From NCBI RefSeq assembly GCF_030035675.1, contig NC_084489.1, forward strand, positions 14,928,001 through 14,992,000: a stretch of 64,000 nucleotides of DNA. The letters are read 5' to 3'. Both the position numbers and the translations under genes were made by a program. Positions 1 through 11,106 of this stretch are shown here, piece after piece; within the stretch, counting starts at the first letter, position 1, and each line of letters opens with the position of its first letter. The notes below the pieces were generated by a model. The model ran no database searches and had not been told where the DNA came from. It worked only from the letters and a program-made list of their open reading frames with translations. Source of the DNA: Rhineura floridana. Its lineage: Eukaryota; Chordata; Lepidosauria; Squamata; Rhineuridae.

Positions 1-1102
1 GAGTACATCTGAATAACACAACCTGGGTTATGATTTTAATCATGCACAATGCCTTATTTCTGCATCATTTCCATGAATTGATGTGTTCTAAGGAAGACAC
101 ATAGAGAAAATCTGGGCTTCAATAACTTGCAGGCAGGTTTATAGAGGTATAAAGCCCCTGGAGAAAACAGAAACCCTATCTATCTTACTGTTGTCCAGGG
201 GAAAAAATTACCTGTATCCTAAGGGATGGAGAAGGAAGCATGTGAGACAGTCACAGAGAGGTCAGGCTCTCAAGGTGAGTAGACAGGCAATAAAGAAACA
301 CCTCATATATAAGCACAAGGGGCTTGGAAGCCAATGATTAGCAACAACTACTACTACTGCAAAAAGGGCCAAAATTAAGTCTAGCCATGTTTGGATTTCC
401 ATAAATTGATTTCAGTCATTTTAGCAGATGCTGTTGATCGTAAATCTCCATGACCAGAAAACGCAGATATTGTTATGGTAGATTTCATGGCTTTGCTTTC
501 AGAGAGAGCTATCAGGGAATTTACTATATTGGACATGCCCTGGCAATATAATGCCAATTAAAAAATAACAATTCATTGAAAAGAGTTTAGAATATTTTAG
601 GACAAAAGCCAGAGATTAGCTCACTATGCTGGGATCCTTGTGTCATAAACTTGCTTTAACCACTGTTGAAAAAAAGTGGTGAGTGAATTGGCAAGTTAGA
701 TTAAGGAACATAAAAATGTATTTTGTAGATATTCCAGATTTTATTATGAGCAAAAGAATGTGAATAAAACACAGATCTCAATTCTGCAACTTATTTCTCC
801 GAAGGAAGCAGAGAAGCGTTGATCCACATGATCCTGAGAGTAGGGTGAAATCTGGGTAGAAATTATGTAGTTTGAGTCTGGGTGCTAGGAAGTTTAGTCT
901 AATTCTCTATTGGCTACAGACAGCAGCTCTCCATGGTCTCACACTGGGGATATTCCAAATCCTACCTGGAGAAGCTAGGGAATGAACATAGAACTTTTTT
1001 CATACAAGGCATGTGTTCTGTTCCTGAGCTCCGGCCATTCCGTCACCACTCCATTCCATTCCATTGTCCCAAATCTCAAATTTCTATTCTAGACAGACAT
1101 TT
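1..1102. other. No gene recognised; apparently unique non-coding DNA
   Basis: AT-rich sequence with stops in all frames. The only longer open frame (933-1124) has no recognisable domain and no splice context. I see no repeat family that recurs elsewhere in the window. Confidence 0.5.
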
Positions 1103-1320
1103 TGTTATTCACAACTCTTCTTGAGATTTTACAGCATGCTATTTACGTAGACTGGATTATCCCACCCAGAAAGAAGGATGAAATTTGGGCCGAGGGAATG
1201 AGAATTCAGTTGGTGTGTGTAGCTCTGTAACTGCTTCATTGCACGGCAAAGTTCTGTTTCCTCATAGCTACATTGTTCAGCAGTGATGCTGTAAAATCTC
1301 AAGAAGAGTTGTGAATAACA
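1103..1320. repeat. 35-bp perfect inverted repeat around a 148-bp spacer
   Basis: The left arm (1103-1137) begins TGTTATTCACAACTC and the right arm (1286-1320) is its exact reverse complement, ending GAGTTGTGAATAACA. The right arm runs straight into an (AT)n tract and then the Penelope-like remnant at about 1340. The spacer shows no coding potential. Perfect identity over 35 bp in otherwise decayed DNA suggests a recent event or the ends of a small element. The link to the Penelope remnant is inferred from adjacency only. Confidence 0.85.
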
Positions 1321-1339
1321 ATATATATATATATATTGT

Positions 1340-1690
1340 TATATATTTGACAAAAAAAGTGGAGCAACCAGTTGCAAAGCATTTTAACATCGAGGGTCAC
1401 AGCCTGTTGGACTTTTCCATTACAGCGATAGAGATGCCAGCAGATCCAGCAGCATTGACCAAAAGGGAGAACTTTTGGATTTACTCTCTGGACACATTGG
1501 CATCACATGGCCTGAACCTGGAGGACAGTACCACCACTACTTAGCTTCTGCCAATGAAGCCCCTCTGAGCATTCCATCCTCAAAGCTCTATAACTGCCAC
1601 CTTGTAACAGCATTTATATGTTGGCAGCTGATGAAGGCGGAAGCTGAAACGTTTTGTTAATATAATAAAATCCTCTGTTTGGTTAATTAC
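1340..1690 (+). mobile_element. Penelope-like element remnant (GIY-YIG endonuclease C-terminus and tail)
   Basis: The frame ending at 1544 contains PVAKHFNIEGHS, then RENFWIYSLDTL and SHGLNLE. This matches the C-terminal part of the GIY-YIG endonuclease domain of Penelope-like retroelements (family pattern VAxHFN-GHS ... REx-FWIxxLxTLxPxGLN). The reverse transcriptase part is absent, so the copy is severely 5'-truncated. The 3' tail runs to about 1690 and contains CTGATGAAGG...GAAAC, discussed as a possible hammerhead core. Penelope elements insert as 5'-truncated copies and often carry hammerhead motifs, which fits. No host gene uses this frame. Confidence 0.75.
1634..1666 (+). ncRNA. Possible hammerhead ribozyme core in the Penelope tail
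   Basis: The two conserved hammerhead boxes, CTGATGA and GAAAC, occur in order and are separated by 11 nt that can form a short stem II capped by GGAA. A minimal stem III could form with GTTTTGTT, putting a GTT cleavage triplet after it. Stem I pairing is not evident, so this is likely a decayed copy at best. Hammerheads in Penelope-like elements are established knowledge. This assignment is inference. Confidence 0.35.
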
Positions 1691-2572
1691 AATTACGTTC
1701 ATATATATATATTTAGGTGATTAATGGAATCCTTATAGGGATCCAGAGCAAGCTTGAGTGAAGTTCTGTTTGTTGCTTTCAAAACTGTCTTATATATATA
1801 TATATATCCCTGTACATAGAAGGCTATGCCAAAGGAAAGGCTAGGCAAGAACCCTTCTCTGACATCTCGTTTTTCATGTGCAGGGAGCTGCTTCTTAAAA
1901 TCATGTAGTCCTACACCACAAGTTGTACACTGAAGGAATATTTTTACCATGTGCCTGCTGTTGGCATGAAGAGTAGACTAGTTATGAATCAGTCCCATTT
2001 GTTTGAGTAGATAAAATTCCATTAAAATGAAGAAATGTAATTTGAGCTTGTAACTGTTGCTGTGAGAAGTGATGGTTAAAGATGGGTGTTCGGGGTTACG
2101 ACCACAATCACCAATTTGAAGCATGCATCATTCTGGAGATAGGATGGAGAGGAGGCTAAACAGCTGTGAAGGTTTCCCCCGCCCCCTTTTTTTAAAAAAG
2201 CAGGGCTTTAATACTGCAAAAGGAAAAACAAACAACAGGCTGCCTGTTCACATTTTTGGATGGTTAATTAGGTCACAAGGGTGTTAAAGGATGGTCTGCC
2301 TGTTGTCATGTTGGTTGTCAGAACCTATCTCAACCAAGCATAGCTACAGATGATCGGGCATCTGTTATTGATCAAAATGGAAGTCTTCATTTTAGTCTTA
2401 GAAAAATGAATGCGGAGCCAAATAAGAAAGAAGAATTCAAGTGAGCTCCCCATTCATATGCACAATGAGCAGACAAAAGTTCAGTTAAGTGACACTGAAA
2501 TGTTAGTCGTAGAGCAGTGGAGGTGTCAAGAATGAATGTCTTCAAACTGTTTTTTCTTCTCTGTTGCAGGTA
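1691..2572. other. No gene recognised
   Basis: AT-rich non-coding stretch with short (AT)n tracts near 1700-1712 and 1793-1807. No repeat family or coding exon could be identified. Confidence 0.45.
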
Positions 2573-3440
2573 CAGTGCCATGAAAAGGTATTTGCCCCGT
2601 CTGATTTTCTGCATGGTTGCATACTTTTGGCACTGAGTGTTATCAGATCTTGAACCAAACCTAATATTAAGAGAAAGGGAACCTGAGTGAACAAATAACA
2701 CAAAATTTTGATACTTATTTCATTTATTTGTTAAAGAAAGTTAAGCAATACCTAATCCCCCATGTGAAAAAGTAATTGCCCCCTTAGACTCAAAACCTGG
2801 TTATGCCACCTTTAGCAGCAATGACTGCAACCGAATGCTTCCTGCAGTTCCTGATCAGTCTCTCACAGCGCTGCGGTGGACTTTTGGCCCACTCTTCCAT
2901 GCAGAACTGCTTTAACTCAGTGACATTTGTGGGTTTTTGAGCATAAACTGCTCCTTGCAGGTCCTGCCACAACATCTCAATGGGGTTTAGGTCTGGACTT
3001 TGACTAGGCCATTCCAAAACTTTAAATTTCATGTTACTCAGCCATTCTGATGTAGACATGCTTGTGTGTTTTGGATCATTGTCTTGCTGCATGACCCAGC
3101 CGAGCTTCGGCTTCAGGTGACAGCTGGATGGCCTGACATTCTCCTGTAGAATTCTCTGATACAAAGCAGAATTCATGGTTCCTTCAATGATGGCAAGTCA
3201 TCCAGGTCCTGATGCAGCAAAGCATCCCCAAACCATGACTCTGCCACCACCATGCTTGGCCATCGGTATGAGGTTCTTCATGTGGAATGTAGTGTTTGGT
3301 TTTCGCCAGACATAACAGGACACGTTACCCCAAAAGTTCCATCTTTGACTTATCTGTTCATAGAACATTGTTTGCCAAAAAGCACCTTGACAATCGTCAA
3401 GAGTTCTGGAACAATGGATGGAGAATCTATCTTGTTATAA
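2573..3440 (-). mobile_element. Tc1/mariner transposon, 3' part, defective
   Basis: On the minus strand a frame from about 3302 to 2790 encodes the C-terminal two-thirds of a Tc1-type transposase. In order it shows GGGRVMVWGCFAASGPG, then QQDNDPKHTS (second catalytic Asp), then WPSQSPDLNPIEMLWQDL (catalytic Glu). One in-frame stop lies just after ASGPG (about 3201). The first Asp box and the DNA-binding domain are missing, so the copy is truncated near 3440. The far end reads TA-CAGTGCCATGAAAAGG at 2571, consistent with a TA target dinucleotide and a Tc1 terminal repeat. Transposition would need an outside transposase. Confidence 0.88.
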
Positions 3441-3620
3441 TGTAAGTTATAATGTGCAAAGGTATTGATATATTAGGGGCTGCCGCCCCTGCTTGCTTTG
3501 CTCAACAACCCCTTCATATCTCTGTGGAACATTTGTTTGGATTTTGTTTTGAATTGAAATTATTTAAATAAAACTGAATTTTGTTTCATTGCCTATTGAT
3601 AAGAATATCTGACATCTTTG

Positions 3621-3753
3621 CAGAGAGGTGGGGAACCTTTGGCCCTGTAGATGTTGCTGAACTACAACTCCCATCATACCTGGCCATACCTGCTGGGGCT
3701 GATGGGAGTTGTAGTTCAGCAACATCTGGAAGGCCAAAGGTTCCCCAACCCTG
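3621..3753. repeat. Fold-back element, family F1
   Basis: Near-perfect palindrome: GGTGGGGAACCTTTGGCC...GATGTTGCTGAACTACAACTC pairs with its reverse complement about 30 bp later. The termini are CAG...CTG, as in hAT elements, but I find no matching 8-bp flanking duplication. The same family recurs at 8713, 12008, 13087, 29123, 33846, 43675 and 47271. An open frame spanning 3581-3946 exists only because of the palindrome. Confidence 0.8.
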
Positions 3754-4594
3754 CCTTACCATGGGATTCCATATAAGTGAGAAATCACAATTTAATCAGC
3801 ACAAAGAGAACTTCTATTCCACACCTGATGTCAACTCAAACAGCACTTGTCAGGCAACAGTATGTAAGAAGACACATTTGACTGGGAGACATCAAGGAAT
3901 GGCTAATCAAGTGATTCACATGGATTTGGGAACCCATTCACAATAGTCTTTCAAGTGGCAGAAAGACTGAGGAGGCACAGAAGGCACGTCACATTGCCTT
4001 TCCTAGTTCTTTAAATCCAGGAAAGGCAGAGTACTGTTGTGCTCTGGTGTTAACTCATCTGAGCAGAAAGGAAGTTAGGATGGTATTCCATCTGTCTTCC
4101 TCAGCACGTTAAGATTTTAGTCATAATAGTGTGATTCTATAAAGTCGACCTTTGATTAATGGGCAAACCTGCTCCAATTTCACCATCTGCAACTTGCCTC
4201 TTGGGTGTTCCCAAGATACAGTATCCTCTACTTCTTTTCACATTATAAAATTGTGACTACTCTTGCTGGCTTTGCAAACGATCTACAGATACTTTTGAGC
4301 CTATATCATCACTCAACATCTGGAAAGTAGGTGAAACTTTGCCAAATGCTGGATATTCCTTACAATGAAGAATACCTGAAAAAAGTCTTACAATGCGTCT
4401 TTCCTTGCCTTTCCTGACTATTGAAAACATGGTGGTGGGTTGTATATCACCTGGCAGTGATACAGCAGCCGAGGAATTTGAAATAATTAGGGCTTGCTTA
4501 CTTGTTTGTTTAATTTACATCCTGCTTTATGGTCCTAATGGGACTCTCTAAGCAGCTCAATAAAAACACTTCAAAAATCACAGTATTGCTAGGT
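3754..4594. other. No gene recognised
   Basis: Non-coding stretch between repeats. No motif, exon or repeat family of the window could be recognised. Confidence 0.45.
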
Positions 4595-5125
4595 TGCAAC
4601 TAAGGATGGCAGAGAAATTTGTTTCAGTTCACATTTAAAGTGAATCTGTCAAATGCACACTTTCTGAAACAACATAAGAACTGAAACACGACCACCTGGG
4701 GATGGGGGAGAAATTCAATTCAGTTCATGTTTGAAGCTGATTTTTTAGATTTGCACTTTCTGAAACAACATGAGAATAGAAACACAGCCATCCTTCAAAA
4801 TTTGCAGTTTTCTGAATTCTGTGATGCAATTCCTCAACCAAGCAATGTTTACAGCAATGCATACATCAGTGGAAAGTGTGCCCCAAATTAATAGATTAGT
4901 GAAAATAACATACAAATCCATTATATTAGAATAAATTGCTTGCAAAAACGTGTACATTAGTCAAAACTGCATACAAAATTAGGAAATTTGCATTAAAATG
5001 CTGATGAATTTTCATGGGAATTTTTTGAAAATTCACAAATTGCTGCAGAAATTTTGAGAACCAATTTTAAGATTAGAAAAATGATAAAACAGAGAACTGA
5101 AATTAACAGATCATATCCCATCCCT
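4595..5125 (+). repeat. AT-rich interspersed repeat R1, full-length-like copy with duplicated head
   Basis: The unit starts with GGCAGAGAAATTTGTTTCAG and ends near CAGATCATATCCCATCCC. Internal landmarks shared with the other copies are 'TTGCTTGCAAAAACGTGTACATTAGTC', 'AAAATGCTGATGAATTTTCATG' and 'AATTGCTGCAGAAATTTTGAGAAC'. The head segment (about 4600-4690) is repeated at 4700-4790. No coding potential. The family has at least six copies in this window, in both orientations. I cannot assign its class without a library. Confidence 0.75.
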
Positions 5126-5127
5126 AC

Positions 5128-5179
5128 TTCAAGATTTGCACTTTTCTTAATTTTGCTATGTAGTTCTCCAACCAATATG

Positions 5180-5234
<55 letters not shown>

Positions 5235-5515
5235 ATTGGGGAAAGTGTGCATGAAAATGAGTATGTTAGTGAAAATGTGACATACATAGGAAAATGACAT
5301 ACACAGGAGAAATTGTTTGCAAAAATGTGTACATTAGTCAAAACTGCATACAAAAATGGAGAAATTCACACTAAAATGCTGAAGAATTTTCATGAGATTT
5401 TTTTTAAAAAAAAAACACCCAAATTGCTGCAGAAATGTGGAGAACTGAATTTCAGATTGGAAAACTGAGAAACGGAGAGAATCAAAACTGATAGACCTTT
5501 CCATCCCTAGGTGCA
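5128..5515 (+). repeat. AT-rich repeat R1, second copy in tandem
   Basis: Directly follows the copy at 4595 in the same orientation, with the same landmarks (AAAATGTGTACATTAGTC, AAAATGCTGAAGAATTTTCATG, AATTGCTGCAGAAATGTGGAG). A (TC)n(TG)n microsatellite at about 5190-5235 replaces part of its head. Confidence 0.7.
5190..5235. repeat. (TC)n-(TG)n compound microsatellite
   Basis: A run of CT dinucleotides passes directly into GT dinucleotides. The open frames crossing it on both strands (SLSLSL / RERERE) are artefacts. Confidence 0.95.
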
Positions 5516-5639
5516 ACCCAGATAACATCTATGCATCCGTTCTCTCCCCAATCCACTTATCCATCCCCCTTCTCTATATTGCTATAGCAAGCAAGAGCCC
5601 AGATGTGACTTCTATATGGCCCCTATCCCAAGTCTTATC

Positions 5640-5795
5640 CAATAGACAATAAAATATCCCCACAACAATTCTTTATTATATTAGGCTGAGAGATGACAGT
5701 TGGCCTATGGCTACCCAAGATACATCATGAATGAGCAAAAAACTCAATGAGCCAAACCCAATGCTAGAGCCACTACACTACACTGATTCCGATAG
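5640..5795 (-). repeat. tRNA-derived SINE, family A, minus-strand copy
   Basis: The reverse complement reads TGTAGTGTAGTGGCTCTAGCATTGGGTTTGGCTCA... ending with the CTCTCAGCCTAA...TTGTTGTGGGGAT body. This matches the copies at 8777 and 10891 (AGCCAGTGTGGT..., CTCACTGGGTGACCTTGGGCCAGTCAC). Degenerate copy. Confidence 0.55.
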
Positions 5796-6595
5796 ACCGA
5801 ATCAGTTCTACAGGCAGAGTTGTCAAGAGTTGTTCTCTCTGTAAGAGATCTGTGTCAGAGTGAAGACTGGCAGATCTACCAGGTCCTGTTTGTAGGAAGT
5901 TTAGATCCACTATAGTAGGAAGGCAAAATAATATGCCGTGCTAAAGAGGAAGGTAAAGCTATTGGACTTTCTTAAGAAGCTTGAAGCCCCCTGCCGGCCA
6001 AATGCCAAAATCTCTAACCATAGGAAAGCCTGTGGGATAATCATATTGACAAAATAATAAAGGCTATGTCTTTCCCACCCAGTGTTTAATACAGTATATA
6101 ATGATTTGCAACTGTGTTATTTGGGAATTAGATGTATATAAGGTTAATTAGGAGTACAAGTGTTAACAAGTGCACAGTTAATTGGCATAGCTGTCTAGTG
6201 TTTTGAGAGTTCATGTTATTTATTTGCATTTTTCCAATTCAACCTTCTGCATTAAGTTTAGAAATTATATCCCATGCTTGGTGTGAGGTTGCCTTGGCTC
6301 AGAGTCCAGGTAAACTTTAACTGATGGGCTATAGGTATAACATTTACTGGAGCTTCAAACATGCAAGGTTTTAATGGAGGTGCATTGAACAGAACTAGAA
6401 GAAAGCCCTGGTCCTTTAAGCTTAAGTCACTTTTCTAGCTTTTCCTTGGATATCCCAAATAGAATCCCTCAGCTAATCTTCCTAGTATCAAACAGTGCAT
6501 TTCAGGTTAGATAAACGTTACATTCAATTGATTCCAACAGGCTTCAGAGTATACAATTAAGTGCTTTTGAATAGTACCACTGATATATGGACCAA
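5796..6595. other. No gene recognised
   Basis: AT-rich non-coding sequence. Nothing recognised beyond chance open frames under 50 codons. Confidence 0.45.
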
Positions 6596-6917
6596 ATTCA
6601 CACCATACATTCATTCCACTATTATTCCACTTTAAACTGCCATGGCTTCTCCCAAAGAATCCTGGGAAGTGTAGTTTGTGAAGGTTGCTGAGAGTTCATA
6701 GACCACTTTTATTCTCCTGACAGACCTGCAATTCCCATAATTCCCTGGGAAGAGGGATTAATTGTTAAACCATTCTGAGAACTGTAGCTCTGGGAGGAGG
6801 AGTCTCCTAACAACTCTCAGCACCCTTCACAAACTACAGTTCCCAGGATTCTTTGGGGGAAGCCGTGACTGTTTAAAGTGGAATAATAGTGGAATAAAAG
6901 TACTGTACAGTGTGAAT
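6596..6917. repeat. Fold-back element, family F2 (about 320 bp)
   Basis: Long terminal inverted repeats: ATTCCACTATTATTCCACTT...GAATCCTGGGAA at the left mirrors TTCCCAGGATTCTTTGGGGG...AAGTGGAATAATAGTGGAAT at the right, with outer ends ATTCACAC / GTGTGAAT. The centre carries shorter pairs (ACAACTCTCAGCACCCTTCAC). No transposase. This is a non-autonomous DNA transposon or MITE type, and copies recur at 30500 and 37758. Confidence 0.8.
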
Positions 6918-8209
6918 TAGTTAAATGTGATGGACATTTTCTAAATGTTTCATTTTATCATTGGTCATGATATTATTCATGAAATGGAAGGTGCCGGGGC
7001 TCTCCCCAACACACACACACAACACACACCCCATGCTGTCTCTTTAGCTGTTAATATATAGAGAAGTCTTAGCTCTCTGAGTGCTATTCCTTATGTAGCC
7101 AAAATGGCTCTTATAGGGTTGCCAGGTCCATGGCCTGAGACTGATCCTGTATCTTTAGGAGAAGAGAAAGTCAGCCAAGTGCAGGTGTTCTTGCAACCCT
7201 GTAATGGGAAAAACCACAAGGTGGAATTCTCCCTTTCCCTTGCACAACTTTTAAAGATACAAAAGACCTCTTGCAGGCTGGGCCAGGTAAGTGGGTAAAT
7301 AATTGCTACTTCAATCTTTTTCTTCTTTTTAAAAATATTTTTAATTTTTAAAAATTTTATGGTCTCATTTCAGTTTTAATGGATTACTCCTTAAAAAAAA
7401 GAGCAGCAGCTTGTAAGGAATTACGTGTCCCACAAGTAACTGAATATCCTGTTTCTTGGGGTCAGAGAGAAGAGGTGGTGTTTGTAGATTTTTTTCCCCC
7501 ATCCAGTTTCCTTCCACGTGCATAAGAACTTCCCTTTCAGGAACAAAATTTATACTTATATGAATCAAACTATTACAAATTACAAACTATTACATTTGTA
7601 AACTATTACAAATGTGGGGTCAGCTTCAGTTCTGCTTGATCAGTATTTTTCTTAAGTCTTCAGTTCAACACGATTTCACACCCTAACTTGAAAAGCCATT
7701 CAGACACTTTCTTCCTTCTCTGACACAAGTCATCCATAATTACATAAAGTCTCGCCATGGCATTGTAACAGCCATGCAATGAATCTTACATATTTTAAAG
7801 ATATAATTTTTTCCAGAGTTAAACATGCTATTTGCACACACTACTATCGCATCCTCATAACTCTGCCAGTCATACTTAGTTATTGGCAGGACAGAACAAG
7901 AGCAGGACTAGAGGTTACTCCTGCCGTAAAGATGCTGCCAATCACATCTTCTCCCCTCTAGATTGTTTGTGTACCATAAACATGTGATGTCATGTCTTTT
8001 CTTGATCCCCACCTTTCTACGTCATTGGAGACTACTGGGGATGACACAATTTGATAATGTTGTATCAAATGGTAAATATCACATCTTCATTACAGTTGTC
8101 AGCTCTTGCTCTGAGTGCATCAATTAGAGACGGTTGGATCAGTGTATTTCCAGTCCATGTCAGTTTTGCATGTGAACATTCACATGTCTTGTCTATCCTG
8201 TCTCCACAT
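6918..8209. other. No gene recognised
   Basis: Non-coding. Contains an (AC)n tract near 7008-7027. No exon-like open frame with splice signals was found. Confidence 0.45.
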
Positions 8210-8306
8210 AAGGCTGCAGTCCTAACCCCACTTACCTGGGAATAAGCCTCATTTAAATTCAATAGCACTTACTTCTAAGTAAGACATGGTTAGGATTGCA
8301 GCCTTA
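8210..8306. repeat. Short palindromic repeat, family P
   Basis: The ends AAGGCTGCAGTCCTAACC and GGTTAGGATTGCAGCCTT are near-perfect reverse complements. The core is ATTTAAATTCAAT followed by GCACTTACTTCTAAGTAAG. About 97 bp. The family recurs nine or more times in the window with the same ends and a CCATTGAATTCAATGGG-like centre. Confidence 0.8.
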
Positions 8307-8712
8307 ATCAGTGAATCTTTTCATATTCAAAAAATCATATTAAAATGCACATTTAATTAGATTTTAATTAAAATGCATATTTAATAACATAGGTATGTTG
8401 TTATTTTATCACAAAATGCCTATTTAAATAGTATTTTGCCCCAATGTACACATTTCTAAACATATGGTTATCCTGAAATACACACTTCGTGTATTTTGTC
8501 CACAACTTGTAATGTGTTTTGGTACTTTTTTAAAGCTGAGAACTGTACTGTAGACTTTGGAGAAGTGCAAAATGTATGTGTTCAGATCCACACGTTAGTC
8601 CGGAAGGTGTGAATCCAGTCATCTCATATTGGAATTCATAGAAACCAGATTCCTCATGCATCTCTAATTTCCATTCCAAAATATTCTTCATACATTTGCA
8701 GCATTGTCTAAC
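8307..8712. other. AT-rich non-coding stretch, possibly a degraded R1 piece
   Basis: Short motifs such as AAAATGCACATTTAA and CACACTTCGTGTATTTTG recall R1, but the order is not preserved well enough to call a copy. Confidence 0.3.
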
Positions 8713-8773
8713 CCAGCCTTTCCCAACTAGTGGGCCACCAGGTGTTGTTGGACCACAAGTTGGGAAAGGCTGG
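8713..8773. repeat. Fold-back F1, internally deleted hairpin
   Basis: CCAGCCTTTCCCAACT and AGTTGGGAAAGGCTGG form a perfect 16-bp terminal pair around CCAGGTGTTGTTGGACCACA. The second half of the usual F1 palindrome is missing. Confidence 0.75.
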
Positions 8774-8776
8774 TCT

Positions 8777-9022
8777 AGCCAGCATGATGTAGTGGTTAGA
8801 ATGTTGGTCTAGGATAGGGGAAACCCAGATGCAAATCCTCTCTCAGCCATGAAACTCAATGGGTAACTTTGGGTCAATCACAGTCCCCCCATCTGACCTA
8901 CCTCACTGGGTGTCGCCAATGAATGAATGAATAAATGATGAGGATAAAAGGGAGGACAGCAAGCATATTGCCTCATGTTCCTTGGAAAACAGGAAGGATA
9001 TAAATGTAATAAATAAATACAC
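8777..9022 (+). repeat. tRNA-derived SINE, family A
   Basis: The head AGCATGATGTAGTGGTTAGA is an A-box-like start and GATGCAAATCCTC a B-box-like segment. The body CTCAATGGGTAACTTTGGGTC and an (AATAA)n tail near 9005-9020 match family A copies. It directly abuts the F1 hairpin to its left. Confidence 0.7.
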
Positions 9023-10561
9023 AGTCAGACTTGACACTGAACCATGGTTTAGGATTATGAGCATCAGCCTCAGATGTGTGTGTTCCCTTCTGTTCTACCT
9101 AGTGTACAGTGACTGAATATTTTACTTCCTCATTTTCTGGCCAACAATCATTTGTCATTTTATCTGGTAACCTCTAGTTCACACCAACTAGGACTAAGCT
9201 ACATTTTGTTTCTAAACCAAGATGAAGGCATTTAATCACCATCTGGAGGGAGGGGGTATGGAGAAGAGGCTATGTGGGCTCAAGGCTCATGCTTGTAGCA
9301 TCAGTCCATAGTTTGGCATTACATCTCAATAACCTCATAGACTTGTATCACAGGAGCAGAAAGCACAATTTAACTAATTTCAGGTATTTTTTTAAAAAAA
9401 TACAAAAGTATAATGACATCACACACATTTGTAGATGCACTTAGAATAGTGTGACAGTTCTGGTCAACCCATCACAACAAAGGGCTCATTCGCACAGGAA
9501 CTGAACTCCAAATTAAACATGGCGCTTTTGCCTTCACGTTAGATTTGCAACGATCACACTCCTACCTTCCAATCTGCTGTTTTCCATTCATACTGAAGGG
9601 AAAGGATCGATCATGCAGCTTCCTAATGACCACGGCCGCTTAAGGTCAAACTACCATTTCCTCTGGTTACCTTAGCAACTGAGCATGCTCAGTTTGTTCC
9701 AGAGTAAGTTTCATTAAAAAAAGAAAAATCCTGAAGTGCAATTATTTGTATTTTCACAATCCAGCTGAAATACAAATATTTGATTGAACAGTGTTATGCT
9801 TTTTTGCACAAGTTAGGGGGCAAAGAAAAATAAAGCACTGTTTGCAGCAGGCTTGCAGAACTGGAGCTAGCAGGAAATGACATGAACAAAGGGAGGAGCA
9901 GGGAGTGGACGTGGGGAGGAGAATGATTGACACACCCACCTAAATGCATCGGAGCAAAGCATCTGCAAGCCCTAGAGATACAAACTGGTGACGCTTTTTC
10001 CTTCCCTTTTGGGATTATAAATGGATTGGTTTGATACAGGGAAACTGTGTGAAAGCTGCTGATTGCATGCTGATTGTCTTCAACGTCATGTGAATCATTC
10101 AAATTAAACAGGGATGCAGATAGTACCTATCCCATGGTAAGTTGCCGTATGAACCAGCCCAAAGATTCCATAGAGATGAAAAAATATAGAAAGGCAACTA
10201 AAAAGCCTGAGGGCTAAGCCTTGGCTTCTAAGGAGTTTGGAGCTTTTATGAATGGGGGAGAGGAAGATGACTAAAAGAAGAGCTGGACTGTCAGGGAAGG
10301 TGGGGAAGTAGGTGAGATGGATGCAATTTTGCATCTTTTCCAATTTTGATCCATCTCAAAAGAGTGCTGGAACAAATTCAAAATTCAGCAAGCTGAGTAG
10401 GGAGAACTTGCATTTTTTTCCACCTCCCCATTCTGAATAATTGCCCTGCCCCTAAAAGTGGTTAGTTATCATTATTCTGTGGTAAAAGAAACACACTTCC
10501 TTAAAAAAAAAAAACCCACAAGATCTAAAACACGACAAGCCATGCAACATGCCCAGGCCAA
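9023..10561. other. No gene recognised
   Basis: Non-coding. The overlapping minus-strand open frames near 9754-10343 show no conserved domain, and no consensus splice pairs support them. Confidence 0.45.
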
Positions 10562-10860
10562 AAACATATTGCTGAATTTATTTATTTAAAACATTATACC
10601 CTGCCTTTCCTCATAACAATCTCAAGACTGACAATAAAACCACACCAGAATGTAACAATTAAAATTTGCAAAAACATTTTAAACACTAAAGCAATTAAAC
10701 AGCCATGACAATACAGTAGCAGCGGATTAAAAACAAAGCAGTACAACAGAAGAGACATTTACAGCCCAAAAGTCTCTTAAAAAGGAAAGTTTGACTAACT
10801 TCTGGAAGCCCATTAGGGTGTGTGTGTGAGATGTGCCACCTACGCAGGGCCATAGTGAAG
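10562..10860 (-). repeat. CR1-type LINE 3' end, minus strand
   Basis: Starts TTTATTTATTTAAAACATTATACCCTGCCTTTCC, the reverse complement of the usual squamate LINE 3' tail (GGAAAGGCAGGGTATAA...AAATAAATAAA). It continues into AATTAAAATTTGCAAAAACATTTTAAAC typical of the minus-strand 3' UTR. No coding frame is retained. Confidence 0.55.
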
Positions 10861-10890
10861 ACCTTCTATTGTCCTTGTAATCAATATGCC

Positions 10891-11106
10891 GAGCCAGTGT
10901 GGTCTTGTGCTTAGAGTGTGTGACTAAGAGCAGGGAGACCAGAGTTCAGATCTCGACTCAGCCATGAAGTTCACTGGGTGACCTTGGGCCAGTCACAATC
11001 TGTCATCCTAATCTACCTCACAGGTTGTCATGAGGATGTCATGAGGGAGGGTGAACTGTGTATGGCAACTTAAAAGGAAAGGTGGTATGCAAGTGCAACA
11101 GCTAAT
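10891..11106 (+). repeat. tRNA-derived SINE, family A
   Basis: GAGCCAGTGTGGTCTTGTGC head, AGAGTTCAGATCTCGACTC B-box region, then TTCACTGGGTGACCTTGGGC and CCAGTCACAATC, and a tail ending TGCAAGTGCAACAGCTAATA. Best preserved copy of this family in the window. Confidence 0.8.

Noticed and set aside
3581-3946. 121-codon open frame
   Set aside because: It spans an F1 palindrome that is free of stops by structure; no domain and no splice signals.
5156-5353. Frames with Ser-Leu or Arg-Glu repeats
   Set aside because: Translation of the (TC)n(TG)n microsatellite.
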